A stretch of DNA of 64,000 bases from Aphis gossypii (taxonomy: Eukaryota > Arthropoda > Insecta > Hemiptera > Aphididae), in contig NC_065533.1 in assembly GCF_020184175.1 (NCBI RefSeq), positions 44,244,351-44,308,350 of the forward strand. Direction: 5' to 3'. Within the stretch, counting starts at the first letter, position 1. The number at the start of each line of letters is the position of its first letter. The position numbers and the translations under genes are program-made. The notes beneath the pieces are model-generated. The model saw nothing but the letters and a program-made list of their open reading frames with translations, was not told where the DNA came from and ran no database searches. This document shows, in pieces, positions 26,201 through 35,660 of the stretch.

Positions 26201-27604
26201 TATTTAGGTATAAAAGATATTCTGAAATAGTTTATTTTATAAAAAACAGAGTTTAGTTTAAATTTCGATTAGATTTGTAACAGATTTAATTTGTAACTAA
26301 TAGAAAACAGTTATTACCTGAATATAAGTTAATATGTTAGTTTTAACTTTTGGAATATTGTATTTTGTAATTGTTAAAAATAATTTATTATGTACCCATT
26401 ATTGACGTATATTATACAAAAAATGCATAACACACGTATTGCGTGTGTTATATTTTATTATTATTACATAATATTTTTTCATATAAATATATAATATATA
26501 CATATAAAAAAGAACATAAAAAATAATGAAAAATAACTTTAAGCTAGTAATTGTAAAAATGAATTATTTTCTTTTAGGGACTAGGATAAAAGTTAATTCA
26601 TTATGGATTATGATCCAAACACGAGGAAAAATTTCAAACAAAACTTAACAGTTTTATTGTCGGATAGTAGTTTTAACAAAAGAACTTTTACTTTTTCAAT
26701 TAAATCAACTAGGACGATGGACTAAAATTATTATTTCCAAAAACGTCCAATACATTTTATGTGTATCACAATGAGTGTATTTGTTGTATCAATATTGTTA
26801 TAAAATGACAATACTTTTATAAGAATTGTTACGGTGTAACGTAAATAAATGATTATGTACACGATATTATTATACTATTCACATAATATAAGCGTTACGG
26901 AGAAATCTGTTACACTTAACAAAGTGCTTTTATCGGATTTTGGCGAAAGTTATTGTTTCTTTTGAAAACCGGGCAAAATCGCTGTCGACGGTCAGGTTAT
27001 ACCTAGGTTAAGTTCGAATATTTAATTGCACCGGATAAAATTTAACGTTTCGAAAAATATTGTCGCGTAAATGTTTTGTATTATAATACCGTACTCGAGT
27101 TTTGTACACCTATACTATTTCAGTGTATTTAAATTGAAAGTATACGTTAAATTGTACGTATAAATATAATATGAAGATGTAAATGGTTTACCTTCCTGCT
27201 GGCTTGTTTGCACCGAAAGAAGTCGCTGTCTTCTGTGTCCAACAGTTCTTTGCCCCGTCTTTGGTGACCCGCTTCCGCTAAAATGACACGATAGCATCGA
27301 ATTACGATCAAAATAAATAATATATTAAGTATACAATGCAACGGCTACACAGCGTCAGAATATCAGATGTAAAATCCCATTGAGAAAAATAAAATTCACT
27401 GCGACGGGCTGTCTTGGGAAATATAACCTAATCTATATTATTATAGTTGATCGCGATACGTCGTTATAATAAATCGTAAGACCAGAGACCGCGTAAGGAT
27501 AATATCATATTAATATAATGCTCACCGAAAATGACGGACATCTGAAACAGGACGACGGCAACTGCGACGCATTTCATCGTTGCACCGTTAGCGGACATTT
27601 TCAT
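17186..27604 (-). CDS. Plus-C odorant-binding protein, nine exons (aphid OBP5/OBP6 type)
   Basis: Secreted carrier of small hydrophobic ligands, expected in sensillum lymph or other extracellular fluid. Coding exons on the minus strand: 27526-27604, 27192-27277, 24700-24805, 21797-21861, 21682-21717, 21488-21614, 19219-19304, 17313-17340, 17186-17247. All eight introns are GT-AG, and the 675 nt join without a frame break to 224 residues plus TGA. Residues 1-29 form a signal peptide with an AEA cleavage site. The mature part has 11 cysteines (49, 57, 58, 78, 113, 117, 161, 178, 188, 197, 208). The core C-x3-C-x43-C-x16-C-x9-C-x8-C-P-x10-C is the Plus-C signature as I know it, except x16 where about 17-29 is usual. 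Starting at Met10 gives 215 residues. From memory aphid OBP6 is near 215 and OBP5 near 221, so OBP6 is slightly favoured, but I cannot separate them. Family call is strong; symbol withheld. Confidence 0.93.
17313..17340 (-). CDS. OBP exon 8: C-P microexon
   Basis: A 28-nt exon encoding NCPDNKIKL plus one base. C197 followed by P198 is the diagnostic Plus-C Cys-Pro pair, eight residues after C188. T-rich CAG acceptor and GTAAGT donor. The upstream intron is 1878 nt, the downstream one only 65 nt. Confidence 0.9.
19219..19304 (-). CDS. OBP exon 7: C-x9-C pair
   Basis: Residues 167-195 with C178 and C188 (NKCNPVYVQFQHCLW), spacing x9 as in the Plus-C signature. TTTCAG acceptor, GTAAGT donor, phase 1 in and phase 0 out. 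The upstream intron is 2183 nt. Confidence 0.92.
21488..21614 (-). CDS. OBP exon 6: central helices
   Basis: Residues 125-166 plus one base. The helix-forming, amphipathic sequence (IADYAMKSVFKEQWQKQIG) leads to C161 in DKCLEE. The 43-residue spacing from C117 is within the Plus-C range. AATTTAG acceptor, consensus GTAAGT donor, phase 1 out. Confidence 0.93.
21682..21717 (-). CDS. OBP exon 5: C-x3-C microexon
   Basis: A 36-nt exon encoding residues 113-124, CLHECIGKKNKL. The C-x3-C spacing is the most conserved OBP feature, C2 to C3 of the classic fold. TTTCAG acceptor and GTATAG donor, phase 0 on both sides. Flanked by 79-nt and 67-nt introns. Confidence 0.92.
21797..21861 (-). CDS. OBP exon 4: Lys-rich linker
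   Basis: Residues 91-112. It has no cysteine and is rich in Lys, ending KITKKKQF immediately before the C-x3-C exon. TTTTACAG acceptor, GTGAGT donor, phase 1 in and phase 0 out. The upstream intron is 2838 nt; the next is only 79 nt. Confidence 0.9.
24700..24805 (-). CDS. OBP exon 3: SCCGPE motif
   Basis: Residues 56-90 plus one base. It carries the CC pair (57, 58) in SCCGPENA and C78 in DECYAQ, extra cysteines of Plus-C proteins. The acceptor is a T-rich tract ending CAAG; the donor is GTAAAT, phase 1. The upstream intron is 2386 nt. Confidence 0.92.
27192..27277 (-). CDS. OBP exon 2: signal cleavage site and first mature cysteine
   Basis: Residues 27-55. It opens after a TTTTAG acceptor and completes the Ala codon of the AEA cleavage motif. 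The mature N-terminus is charged (GHQRRGKELLD) and ends near C49 (FFRCKQASRK). The donor is GTAAAC, phase 0. The upstream intron is 248 nt. Confidence 0.9.
27526..27604 (-). CDS. OBP exon 1: signal peptide
   Basis: Encodes residues 1-26 plus one base of codon 27. There are three in-frame Met codons, at residues 1, 3 and 10. Met10 directly precedes Lys and the hydrophobic core (CVAVAVVLF...), so it alone would give a classic short signal peptide. Met3 has A at -3. Met1 is the first ATG in the candidate leader, since no ATG occurs on the minus strand between 27704 and 27605. The exon ends phase 1 at a GTGAGC donor. Confidence 0.88.
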
Positions 27605-27699
27605 CGAAGTTTTTCTCGTTATTAAAATATTGTGCGCGACGTTCGCGGCGGTCAGGCACGTCTGCGTGTACAGATACTACTAAACTGCGTCGCGGTGTT

Positions 27700-27740
27700 T
27701 CACTGGTATTTCAAGCCGCGGACCGAGTCCAATATTATAG
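27700..27740 (-). promoter_or_regulatory. candidate core promoter of the OBP gene
   Basis: On the minus strand TATAATA lies at 27733-27739 and an arthropod-like initiator CCAGTG at 27701-27706, about 35 nt downstream. This would give a roughly 100-nt ATG-free leader to the first ATG at 27604. The surroundings are CpG-rich, unlike most of the window. Position and spacing are suggestive only; no transcript evidence is visible. Confidence 0.35.
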
Positions 27741-28014
27741 TTGTACTAAATTATTGTCGTTACGACGAGAAAACGCGTGTCGACAGCGAAATATCCACTG
27801 AGAGACCCACTGCGGCAGACGCACTGAGCGGTGACTTGGCTGCAGTGTTAGAACACGTCGCCGAGGCGGCGGAACCGGCAGATCCTCCGGACGGCATATC
27901 CGTTTCTCCGCGTCCCCACCAGGACCCACGACCACAGCAGCCACCTACGCCCTCCACTCGAGTTTCCGTGCCGCCGTTCTTGACCCAATCTTGTCGTATT
28001 ATTATGTACAGGTA

Positions 28015-28015
<1 letters not shown>

Positions 28016-28060
<45 letters not shown>
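28016..28060. repeat. (TG)n microsatellite
   Basis: About 22 uninterrupted TG units, directly 5' of the OBP promoter region. Likely polymorphic between individuals and capable of Z-DNA formation. Confidence 0.95.
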
Positions 28061-28064
<4 letters not shown>

Positions 28065-28370
28065 ATACAAACACGCGAACTGCTTAGGACCTGACACCGA
28101 TGTTATGATGCCACTGTCACCGACTTCTGTGCCGCGGGGTCGTTGACTCGTTCAGAACCGGTCGGGCGCTGGGTAACGTTAACCCTTCGATGGCGCCCTA
28201 GTTTCGGCAGTTTGGTTCGTGGTTTGACCGGACTGCGGTAAAACGAAAAACAGAGATAATAATAATCGATTCCTCTCGTGATACGTGATTTCGGAAACGA
28301 CCGTGACCAATAATTATTGTAGTGGTGGTTTGGAGAAATTCGGTTGGTTTGGCCGTTCACCGATCCTTGT

Positions 28371-29195
28371 GGGGTTATCGAGGTCTATCGCGAACTTAAA
28401 TTATATATATATATTTTTTTTTTTTTATATAACTTCGACGTATTGTGTAGCAATAATAATTATTGTTGTAATTTTATTTTAATTATTATTACTGTTATTA
28501 CTTGTTATGATCTTCGTGACGTATATGCGTAAAAGTTGCCCCGGAAATAGGACAACCGGTGTGGATAACTGACAGCGCATTTGGTACTGTTCCGTTCTTA
28601 CGTTTAATTAATAATTATAAAATATGTAATTTAATATACACATATTTACTATGCTTACGATACACAGTGGTCCAAATACGGTTATAGCAACTTAGAAATG
28701 TTATTTAAACGCGAGATTTTTTTCTTTTATATAATATTTATACGATTAACTTATTTTATTGATTGCGACTCAATAAAAAATATTAACTATTTCTGAATTG
28801 CCGGGAATCAAAGCAAATAATATAATAACCCAAACGGAGGCAATAAAATAGATTATAGAATTACACGTGTGTCTATGAATTGTGAAAACTATATAACTCA
28901 TTCTTTTATAAAACTCCTTATCATAACTAATTGGATACACAATAACCAAATACTAGTCATTTTATAGTTAGATAGTAAGTTTTTCTGTTATTAAATTATG
29001 TAGGTATATTATATTTTCTTAATATATTAAGGTTTTCACTACATAGGTTTTTAGCCTACTTTATCTTAAAATTAATTATAAGTTACACGTTAAATTGTTA
29101 AGAGAAAAGAAAAAAGTGGGAAAAATAAATGAAAATATTGAGTAAAAGTTATACAATTTTTGACTTAATTTTAAAACGTTAAATTTTTTTTTTAA
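28371..29195. other. A/T-rich gene-free stretch
   Basis: No coding feature. AT and T runs at 28401-28430. An A/G-rich patch (about 29100-29135) precedes the LINE fragment. Confidence 0.5.
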
Positions 29196-29308
29196 ATTTT
29201 GGTGGTATTTTCTTCTTCAAGGATGTGTTGTATTGAGGACGGGTTGTTGAGAATTTGAGTAATTTGACAAGCTTCTGAGTATTTAGGAAAGGTGTCAATT
29301 TTGTTTGT
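29196..29308 (-). pseudogene. LINE ORF2 C-terminal fragment (Jockey/R1-like)
   Basis: On the minus strand an open 37-codon frame reads through PKYSEACQITQILNNPSS and IQHILEEENTTKI, then a stop. It resembles the ends of insect non-LTR retrotransposon polyproteins, where the ...CPKY... element after the RNase H/zinc-knuckle region is followed by LNNPSS and a final helix (E-N-T-x-x-I-W-K-F-L). A/T-rich DNA of low complexity follows. The assignment rests on remembered family tails, and only the last few dozen residues survive. Confidence 0.45.
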
Positions 29309-32070
29309 ATGGGTAATATTATGTCATATATCTTTTTAGTTTTATTATAATTTTCATTATCATTACATGAGTATAAATAATAATTAGATTTCCGTGATGT
29401 TAATTTGTATTTGTTTAAGCCATACTAACAAACAAATAATAATAATAGCAGATATCTCGTATTATTATCATTACGTTTCGGTCGAGAGAATGACCGTATT
29501 CCAAATGACTAATTTATTCACCAGACGACCAGACAAACGTATTATTATTATAATCGAATATACAACTGTTATTTTTTGGTAAATGTTTGTTGTATAACAC
29601 AATAAATGGAATTGATTACGCAGAATATACAATGTAAGTTAATTTTGTGTCCTATAGAAAATGACCATCATGGATCTATTCTCTACTGTGACTTTGCTAG
29701 AATTATATTATTGTAATTAAAATATTATACTACAGTTAAAATAATATAGCAAATTCTATTTATGTACAGAAATTCTTTTTTTTTTATCATTATTATTTAT
29801 TACCAATGTAATCATATTATAAGATATATTATAACGCTTAAATATAATTTATCTAAATTAAGCTTTTAAACTTCATTAAGTTTCTTGATTGAATTATTGT
29901 TAATTGTTCAAAACATAATTTAAACAGTTGTATTGCTGTAATATTGACTATATAAAATATCCAAATTGTATATTAGTTAATTGTATCATAGTATTTATCA
30001 TTTTAGTAAAACATTTAGACTAATATAGGTACTGTATTGATCTTAAGTAAGTTAACATATACATCATTATGATAGTAATAAAATAAAATGAATTACTTCC
30101 ACTTCTTTAGCTCACTCTGATTGATGAACCTAGACATGATGAAGTTAAGATTAATTTTTGAGGAAACACAAACTGTCAACTTTAATTTTCTTCCGATGAT
30201 CGCTTTATGAATTACTCGAAATCATGTTCATAACGAATAGATAATATAGAAAAAAGTAATTATTTTCTTTGTTTTGGAATAAACCCATTGCTGTAGATAA
30301 TATGATCTAATTATTGTTCGACATTGTGACGAAAAGTAGCACGTTGAATGATTGTATTACGATGTTGTATGCAAATTTTGGTAATTCAAGAGTTTCAGTG
30401 AAACGCAAATATGAATTTTATCTGCGTAGCATACTAATGTTATACGAGAGTTGGCATCAATCATAAACATTTTCTAATGATTTTTATGAATATTATTATT
30501 TAAACATATAAAAAATGAATATCACTCTCTCGCGATTAAGTTGACTGAACATTGCTTATTATACCTTGACTCACAATGTAATCAAATGATTATTTAGCTA
30601 ACGAATCAAATGAAAACCAACAGGCATAAAATGAACTTCAGATCATTATACACGATATCTTGTGAACACTGCAGTGTACTCGTGTTTGGATAATTGAACA
30701 CTGACAATGAAGAAATGGTGAGTGTATATCAATGCTGAAAATCGATATTATCTACCTTTTGTTATTTATAATTTTATATTTTAATGATGACCTCGTAACA
30801 AATGAATTCATTTTTTCATTTTTCACGAAATAATGTCTTATTATATTATGAATTTATTGTTACGTTTGAATGAAATTTTTATTTTAGTGAAAAAATGACT
30901 ACAAATCTCACACATAATGTGTATATAAGTATATTATAATCATTTAAATTTTAATGTTTGATTAAAAAAAATTCTAAAATTTAAAATGGGTAAAGTTACT
31001 AGCAGAATATAATATGCAACAGTTCATAATATTAATTGATTATAAGTATGGTTAATTTTTAGGTTTAAGATGTACATTTTTCCTTTTAATTTTTTTATTT
31101 GTTAGTATGAAATATCTTGACTTTTTGTTGGTATTATAACAAATAAACTATTTTAGGTAATAAAATCTAAAAATATTGTTAAATTCACTTAGCTGTAAAT
31201 TAGATTTTATGATTACAACATCATTGAAAGTATTAAATTAAATCTCAATGATAAAGTTTTATATGAAAAAAAAGAGTTAGAGTAAGGAAATTGATAAGTC
31301 ATCATATTTCGTGTAGACTAATTTATGTTATTAATTTATTATTATAATTATTATTTTAATTCACTAGGTTGAAATATTATTTACCAAAAATATTAGCAAA
31401 TAAGTATACCTAAATATTTTGAATGTCTGGTGGCTTATAAAAAATACTTATATAAGTATATATGAAGAGTTTATGAAGAGTTACTAAATTTTAGTTACTT
31501 CAACTTTAAATTTTCATTTATTGAATGTCATTATATAACTGAATTTGTTAATAGAATTTTATTTTTCCTTTTCATATAAAATGTTGTCGAAAGTTCAATA
31601 ATACCTAATGAATGTTATAATGCCTAATAAGAAACCATATTATATTCATTTGCCATGCTTTAGAGTTGCACATAATTTGAGAAAAAGTTGAATATTTAAA
31701 ATATCTTTTTATATTTTATAGGTCAAAATAAATTGAAAATGTTTATAACGTTATCGTGTCTATAAAGTACTCTTCTAAATATTTGGTAAAAACTAAGAAT
31801 TCAAATTTATAAATTACTACATACCTATCGATATCATAATATTATGTTACGTAAATAAGTCATGCCGTCATGTCGTACGATTTTATCAAAATTTTTTAGT
31901 TTAAGTTTTAATTATTAATTTGTCTATTTGTTTAGTGTGTATTATAACATGATAATATCTCAGTATTCGTCCAACGTATAATGTTATGATGTATTACCTA
32001 CGAATACGTTTATGAATTAGAAATCGTACATAACCCGATTCTCTAAACACAAGCGTATTATTTCATTTCT
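29309..32070. other. A/T-rich gene-free stretch
   Basis: No firm feature. A plus-strand ATG followed nine bases later by GTGAGT (30708-30725) is described in the findings. The rest is A/T-rich with homopolymers. Confidence 0.5.
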
Positions 32071-32960
32071 TGATTTATACACAACAAACGCGTAAAAAAA
32101 AAAAATACGTTAATGTTAATCGTAAGAGCGTGACTCGACGACGAATAGGCTTGATGTATATTATTATAATCTTTTACTTTTTTTTATGTCATCAGCTTTC
32201 ACGCTCTAAAAACCAAAATACTCACTTATTGTCAGCGGGTTTGGTTCAGATTAATCAAACATCTCAAACACGTTATAATGTCATTACGTTTTACGGACAA
32301 ACGGTGGCCGGGTACCACCACATTATATTATAGCTGCGTAGAACACGGCCGGCGACGATGCCAAGTAAGCACTTCTGGTGTGTAATCCGCAAAGATCGAA
32401 ACCCCATTACATTTAACGCAGCAACGTTCACTATGTATACCTATACATATTGTGTATAATATGCGCACAGTATGTATATAATGCATCAATATAATTTACC
32501 TGCCAATACATTACGCAGGAAACGGGTGTATTCGCGGAAGCGAGTGATTGAAAAACGAGACCGAGTGCAAACCGATAATCCCGTTGGGAATTATCGTTTC
32601 TACAAAGAGATCTTCGGTGATTTCGAGTGTACATTATGGCGCGGTAGTTTTCTCCACACTTTACGGATGATTTGCGTATCGCGGTGGCCACGAGTGTTTA
32701 ACTTAGGTACTTATGCACACACAGGTACCTACCTACTTTCTTTGTATTTAATGTTTATCTCGTTATCCACGGCGTACAATGAAATGTCTGCGATTCTATC
32801 GGTTATAATTGCGATTTGATTGGCACGAACCGTAGACTTCGCATCTTATAATAATGATATATTTGTGTTTGGCGTGTGTGCTGCAAGCTCTAAAGTTATG
32901 CGACGATTGTAGTTTACGCGATTTTTTGCGTATGCGATCGCTCAGTAATAATGTGGCGAA
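32071..32960. other. mixed-composition island without recognised gene
   Basis: Higher complexity and CpG content than the flanks (for example GTGACTCGACGACG near 32129, GGCCGGCGACG near 32348). The longest frame (32472-32819, plus, 115 codons) overlaps frames on the other strand and shows no motif I recognise. A noncoding exon or regulatory island is more likely than a protein. Confidence 0.35.
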
Positions 32961-34703
32961 CAATGATTTATATACTAAATATTTTTCCTGAAATTCAAAA
33001 AAAAATAAAAATAATCGAATGTCTAATATTATCAAAAATATAATTATATTAATGACGTGGTACTAAAATGCATACGAGTTTTTCGCCATCCATTAAATAT
33101 TGTCGCGGTCGGTTATAATAAATAATATTTAATCACATAATTAAAAGTTCATCGATAAAACGATTATCAAATATAGTTCTGTATACTTAATTATTGTATA
33201 TTTATTGCATAATGATCATGCATTTTACACTAATGCCGTTTAGTATCAGCTGTTTAACTGATAATTGTTTTAAATTTAGTTGAACAGAATTAGTACAGCG
33301 CAAAATGTAGGTTTAATACTCCAATCTTCTATACTTGAATTAATTAAAATAAATAAATTATTCATTTAATATTCGATTTTCGGGTAGAAAAGTTTTCAGA
33401 AATAATATATTTGGACCCGGTATATGAAATTAAAAATATATTATGCTTGTTATTCACTCATTTAAATAGTGGAAAATTAGAAGAAACATTTATACAATAA
33501 ATTTGATTTTATGGTGATTTGTTTTTATTAATTTAATATATATATATATATATATTATATATATAGTTTAAAGAAATAAACCCTTTTCTGCCTCGTTAGA
33601 TCATGGATAAGTCTTTTAAATTACAAGAAAATAATTACAATTTTAATTAAATAATATTTATGCATTAATTATTTATAGTGTGACAAATATGCTTTAATTA
33701 CAACTGATAACATATCAAGTGTAACAAAAAGAGTAAAACGTTTGATGAATTTCAAATAAACTGACACTTGAAAAAAATATGACAAAAATAATGATACAAA
33801 AAAATAGTAAAAATATAAATTAAAAAAAAAAATTATTTTGTATATATTATTTTCAAAAACCTTAATTTTTTACTAGAGGATGATATTTTAAAATTAGTTT
33901 CTCAGTTTAGTTTTATTACTGCACTGTAGTTTTTTTTAACATAACTATTTCTATAACACATATTATTATATATTATATGACGTGTTTGTTTATATTAAAT
34001 CGATTACAATGTTTTTACATGGTAACCATATAATACATAGGCGGTGTTATTTCAAAACAAAGTTTTTCGTATTTTCTGAATAGTAATACTGTGTTAAAGA
34101 TCCTGTAAAAATACTGAACATCAAAATAAATAAGGCTTTAACTAGTCTACTAAAATGAAAAATTGTAGTTAGTTTCGAAATAAACTGCCCAAAGATGTTT
34201 ATTTTAAAAGCAACCATAATACATTTTTTTTCGCGATAAAATAATATTCAATAATAATTAACACTCTGATAATATAACTATCACATTCTTTATTATTATA
34301 TTTATATTTATATTTTTAATTTGTATATTTCATTATGTAAACATATTGTCAAAATTAAGATATAAATTCCTTTTTTGTTTTTATAAAATATTATATTATT
34401 ATTCATTATTTTTTTTTAAACACCCATGAAACTACGAATTTCTCAATAAAACTATAAATATATAATAATTTTTGTGATAATTTTTATAAAACAAATATTC
34501 CTACACAATATTTAAAGGTACACTATAAACCTTCAATTGAATATTCGTTAAAAAATCATAGAGTAAAATTTTAAGCAATTTTTAGTTTTTTATTATTCTT
34601 AAGAAATTAAAAAAAAAAAATATATATTTTACAGGGTGTAATATTTTATACTACTTCATCGTTAAGATGAAATGGCAAGTAGTGTAAATAACACAAATAT
34701 ATT
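32961..34703. other. A/T-rich gene-free stretch
   Basis: Nothing recognised. An (AT)n tract lies around 33536-33556. Confidence 0.55.
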
Positions 34704-34779
34704 ACACAAACACAGACACAGACACACACACACACAGACACAGACACACATACACACACACATATATATATATATATAT
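34704..34779. repeat. compound (CA)n-(CAGACA)n-(TA)n microsatellite
   Basis: CA dinucleotides interrupted by CAGACA units to about 34762, followed directly by (TA)n to 34779. Confidence 0.93.
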
Positions 34780-34799
34780 TATATCGATGCATGGGTTTC

Positions 34800-35660
34800 A
34801 CAGCCGTTTTTCAGTGATGAGGAGTTGAGGGTCTAAGGGTTGGAAAGTGGCATAATATTATCCTAATCCATTGGTGAGTTCGCGGTGGAAATCGATCGCC
34901 TTTGATTCGCCTTTATAAACGTATACGTGTAACCCGAAACGGAAGCGGCTTTTTCTCCATCGCCGCTGCCACGCTGTGCCACATGTTCATATAATATATT
35001 ATTATTATTATATACATGACAGAATATAAGATATCTGATTTCACCTGAACACCGGAAACGTATTACAGTGCGGCCGTCTTGGAAACATACTACATAACAT
35101 CCGTGATCCATTGTTATCAAGTCTCGATCACTTGCTCGCCATAATGTATTTAATAATAATAATAACGTCGGAAATTTCTTCAGCACGTGTTTCCATTTAT
35201 GTTTGAATGTTTGCTATAATATATACTCGTAATTATTATTTTAAATGTCTATTTTGTGGAAATTTAGAATTATGAGTCAAAATGCGCTGCGTTTCAGCGT
35301 ATATATATATAAAAAACAGCAATGATATTTGCTTACTCAACAAAACGATACGTATTGACAATAATACGGTTTATAAAAATATAATAACAATATCAGAAAA
35401 TTACACCAATAATAACACGCTTTTCGACAAAGCTATAGTGATTTATTTTTCTTCTGTCGAATGATTTGTTGTCAATATATCGTTTTTCCTATAAGCTATC
35501 GGTGTATTCAAATTCGTAATGGTGCAGTGTGGTCGTAGTGTGCGACACACGTGTACGAGAGACGCGAAGTTATCCCACCGGTGAGCACCGTTGCCGTCGA
35601 ATCGAACCCAAGGGAGCCGTATAGTCACCATCGTCGTAGTAGTCAGATAGGGGTTTTACT
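34800..35660. other. CpG-containing islands without recognised gene
   Basis: Two higher-complexity patches, 34860-35180 and 35500-35640, in A/T-rich DNA. The 107-codon minus frame (34863-35186) and 62-codon minus frame (35443-35631) match no family I know. Possible promoter or noncoding exon. Confidence 0.3.

Larger units (their letters stand above)
17248..27525 (-). other. introns of the OBP gene
   Basis: Eight introns: 27278-27525, 24806-27191, 21862-24699, 21718-21796, 21615-21681, 19305-21487, 17341-19218 and 17248-17312. The large ones (1.9-2.8 kb) are A/T-rich with homopolymer and dinucleotide runs. I recognise no nested gene or transposon in them. The four short ones (65-248 nt) group exons 4-6, 8-9 and 1-2. 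Confidence 0.85.
27605..28370. promoter_or_regulatory. CpG-rich upstream region of the OBP gene
   Basis: The richest G+C block near the gene, dense in CpG (27630-27830, 27850-27980, 28120-28200). It probably holds the OBP promoter and leader on the minus strand. The 127-codon plus-strand frame at 27632-28015 and the minus frames here are composition-driven and resemble no protein. Interrupted by the TG microsatellite at 28016-28060. Confidence 0.45.

Noticed and set aside
26603..26725. 40-codon plus-strand frame inside OBP intron 2
   Set aside because: Coding-like at first (MDYDPNTRKNF), but too short, antisense to the gene and without splice signals.
27632..28015. 127-codon plus-strand frame upstream of the OBP gene
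   Set aside because: It overlaps the OBP leader antisense, has open frames on the other strand as well, no recognisable motif, and ends at the TG microsatellite.
28182..28204. TTAACCCTTCG as a piggyBac-type terminus
   Set aside because: No inverted partner end and no second flanking TTAA at a plausible distance.
32472..32819. 115-codon plus-strand frame
   Set aside because: An 86-codon frame lies on the opposite strand, and there is no signal peptide, domain or convincing splice boundary.
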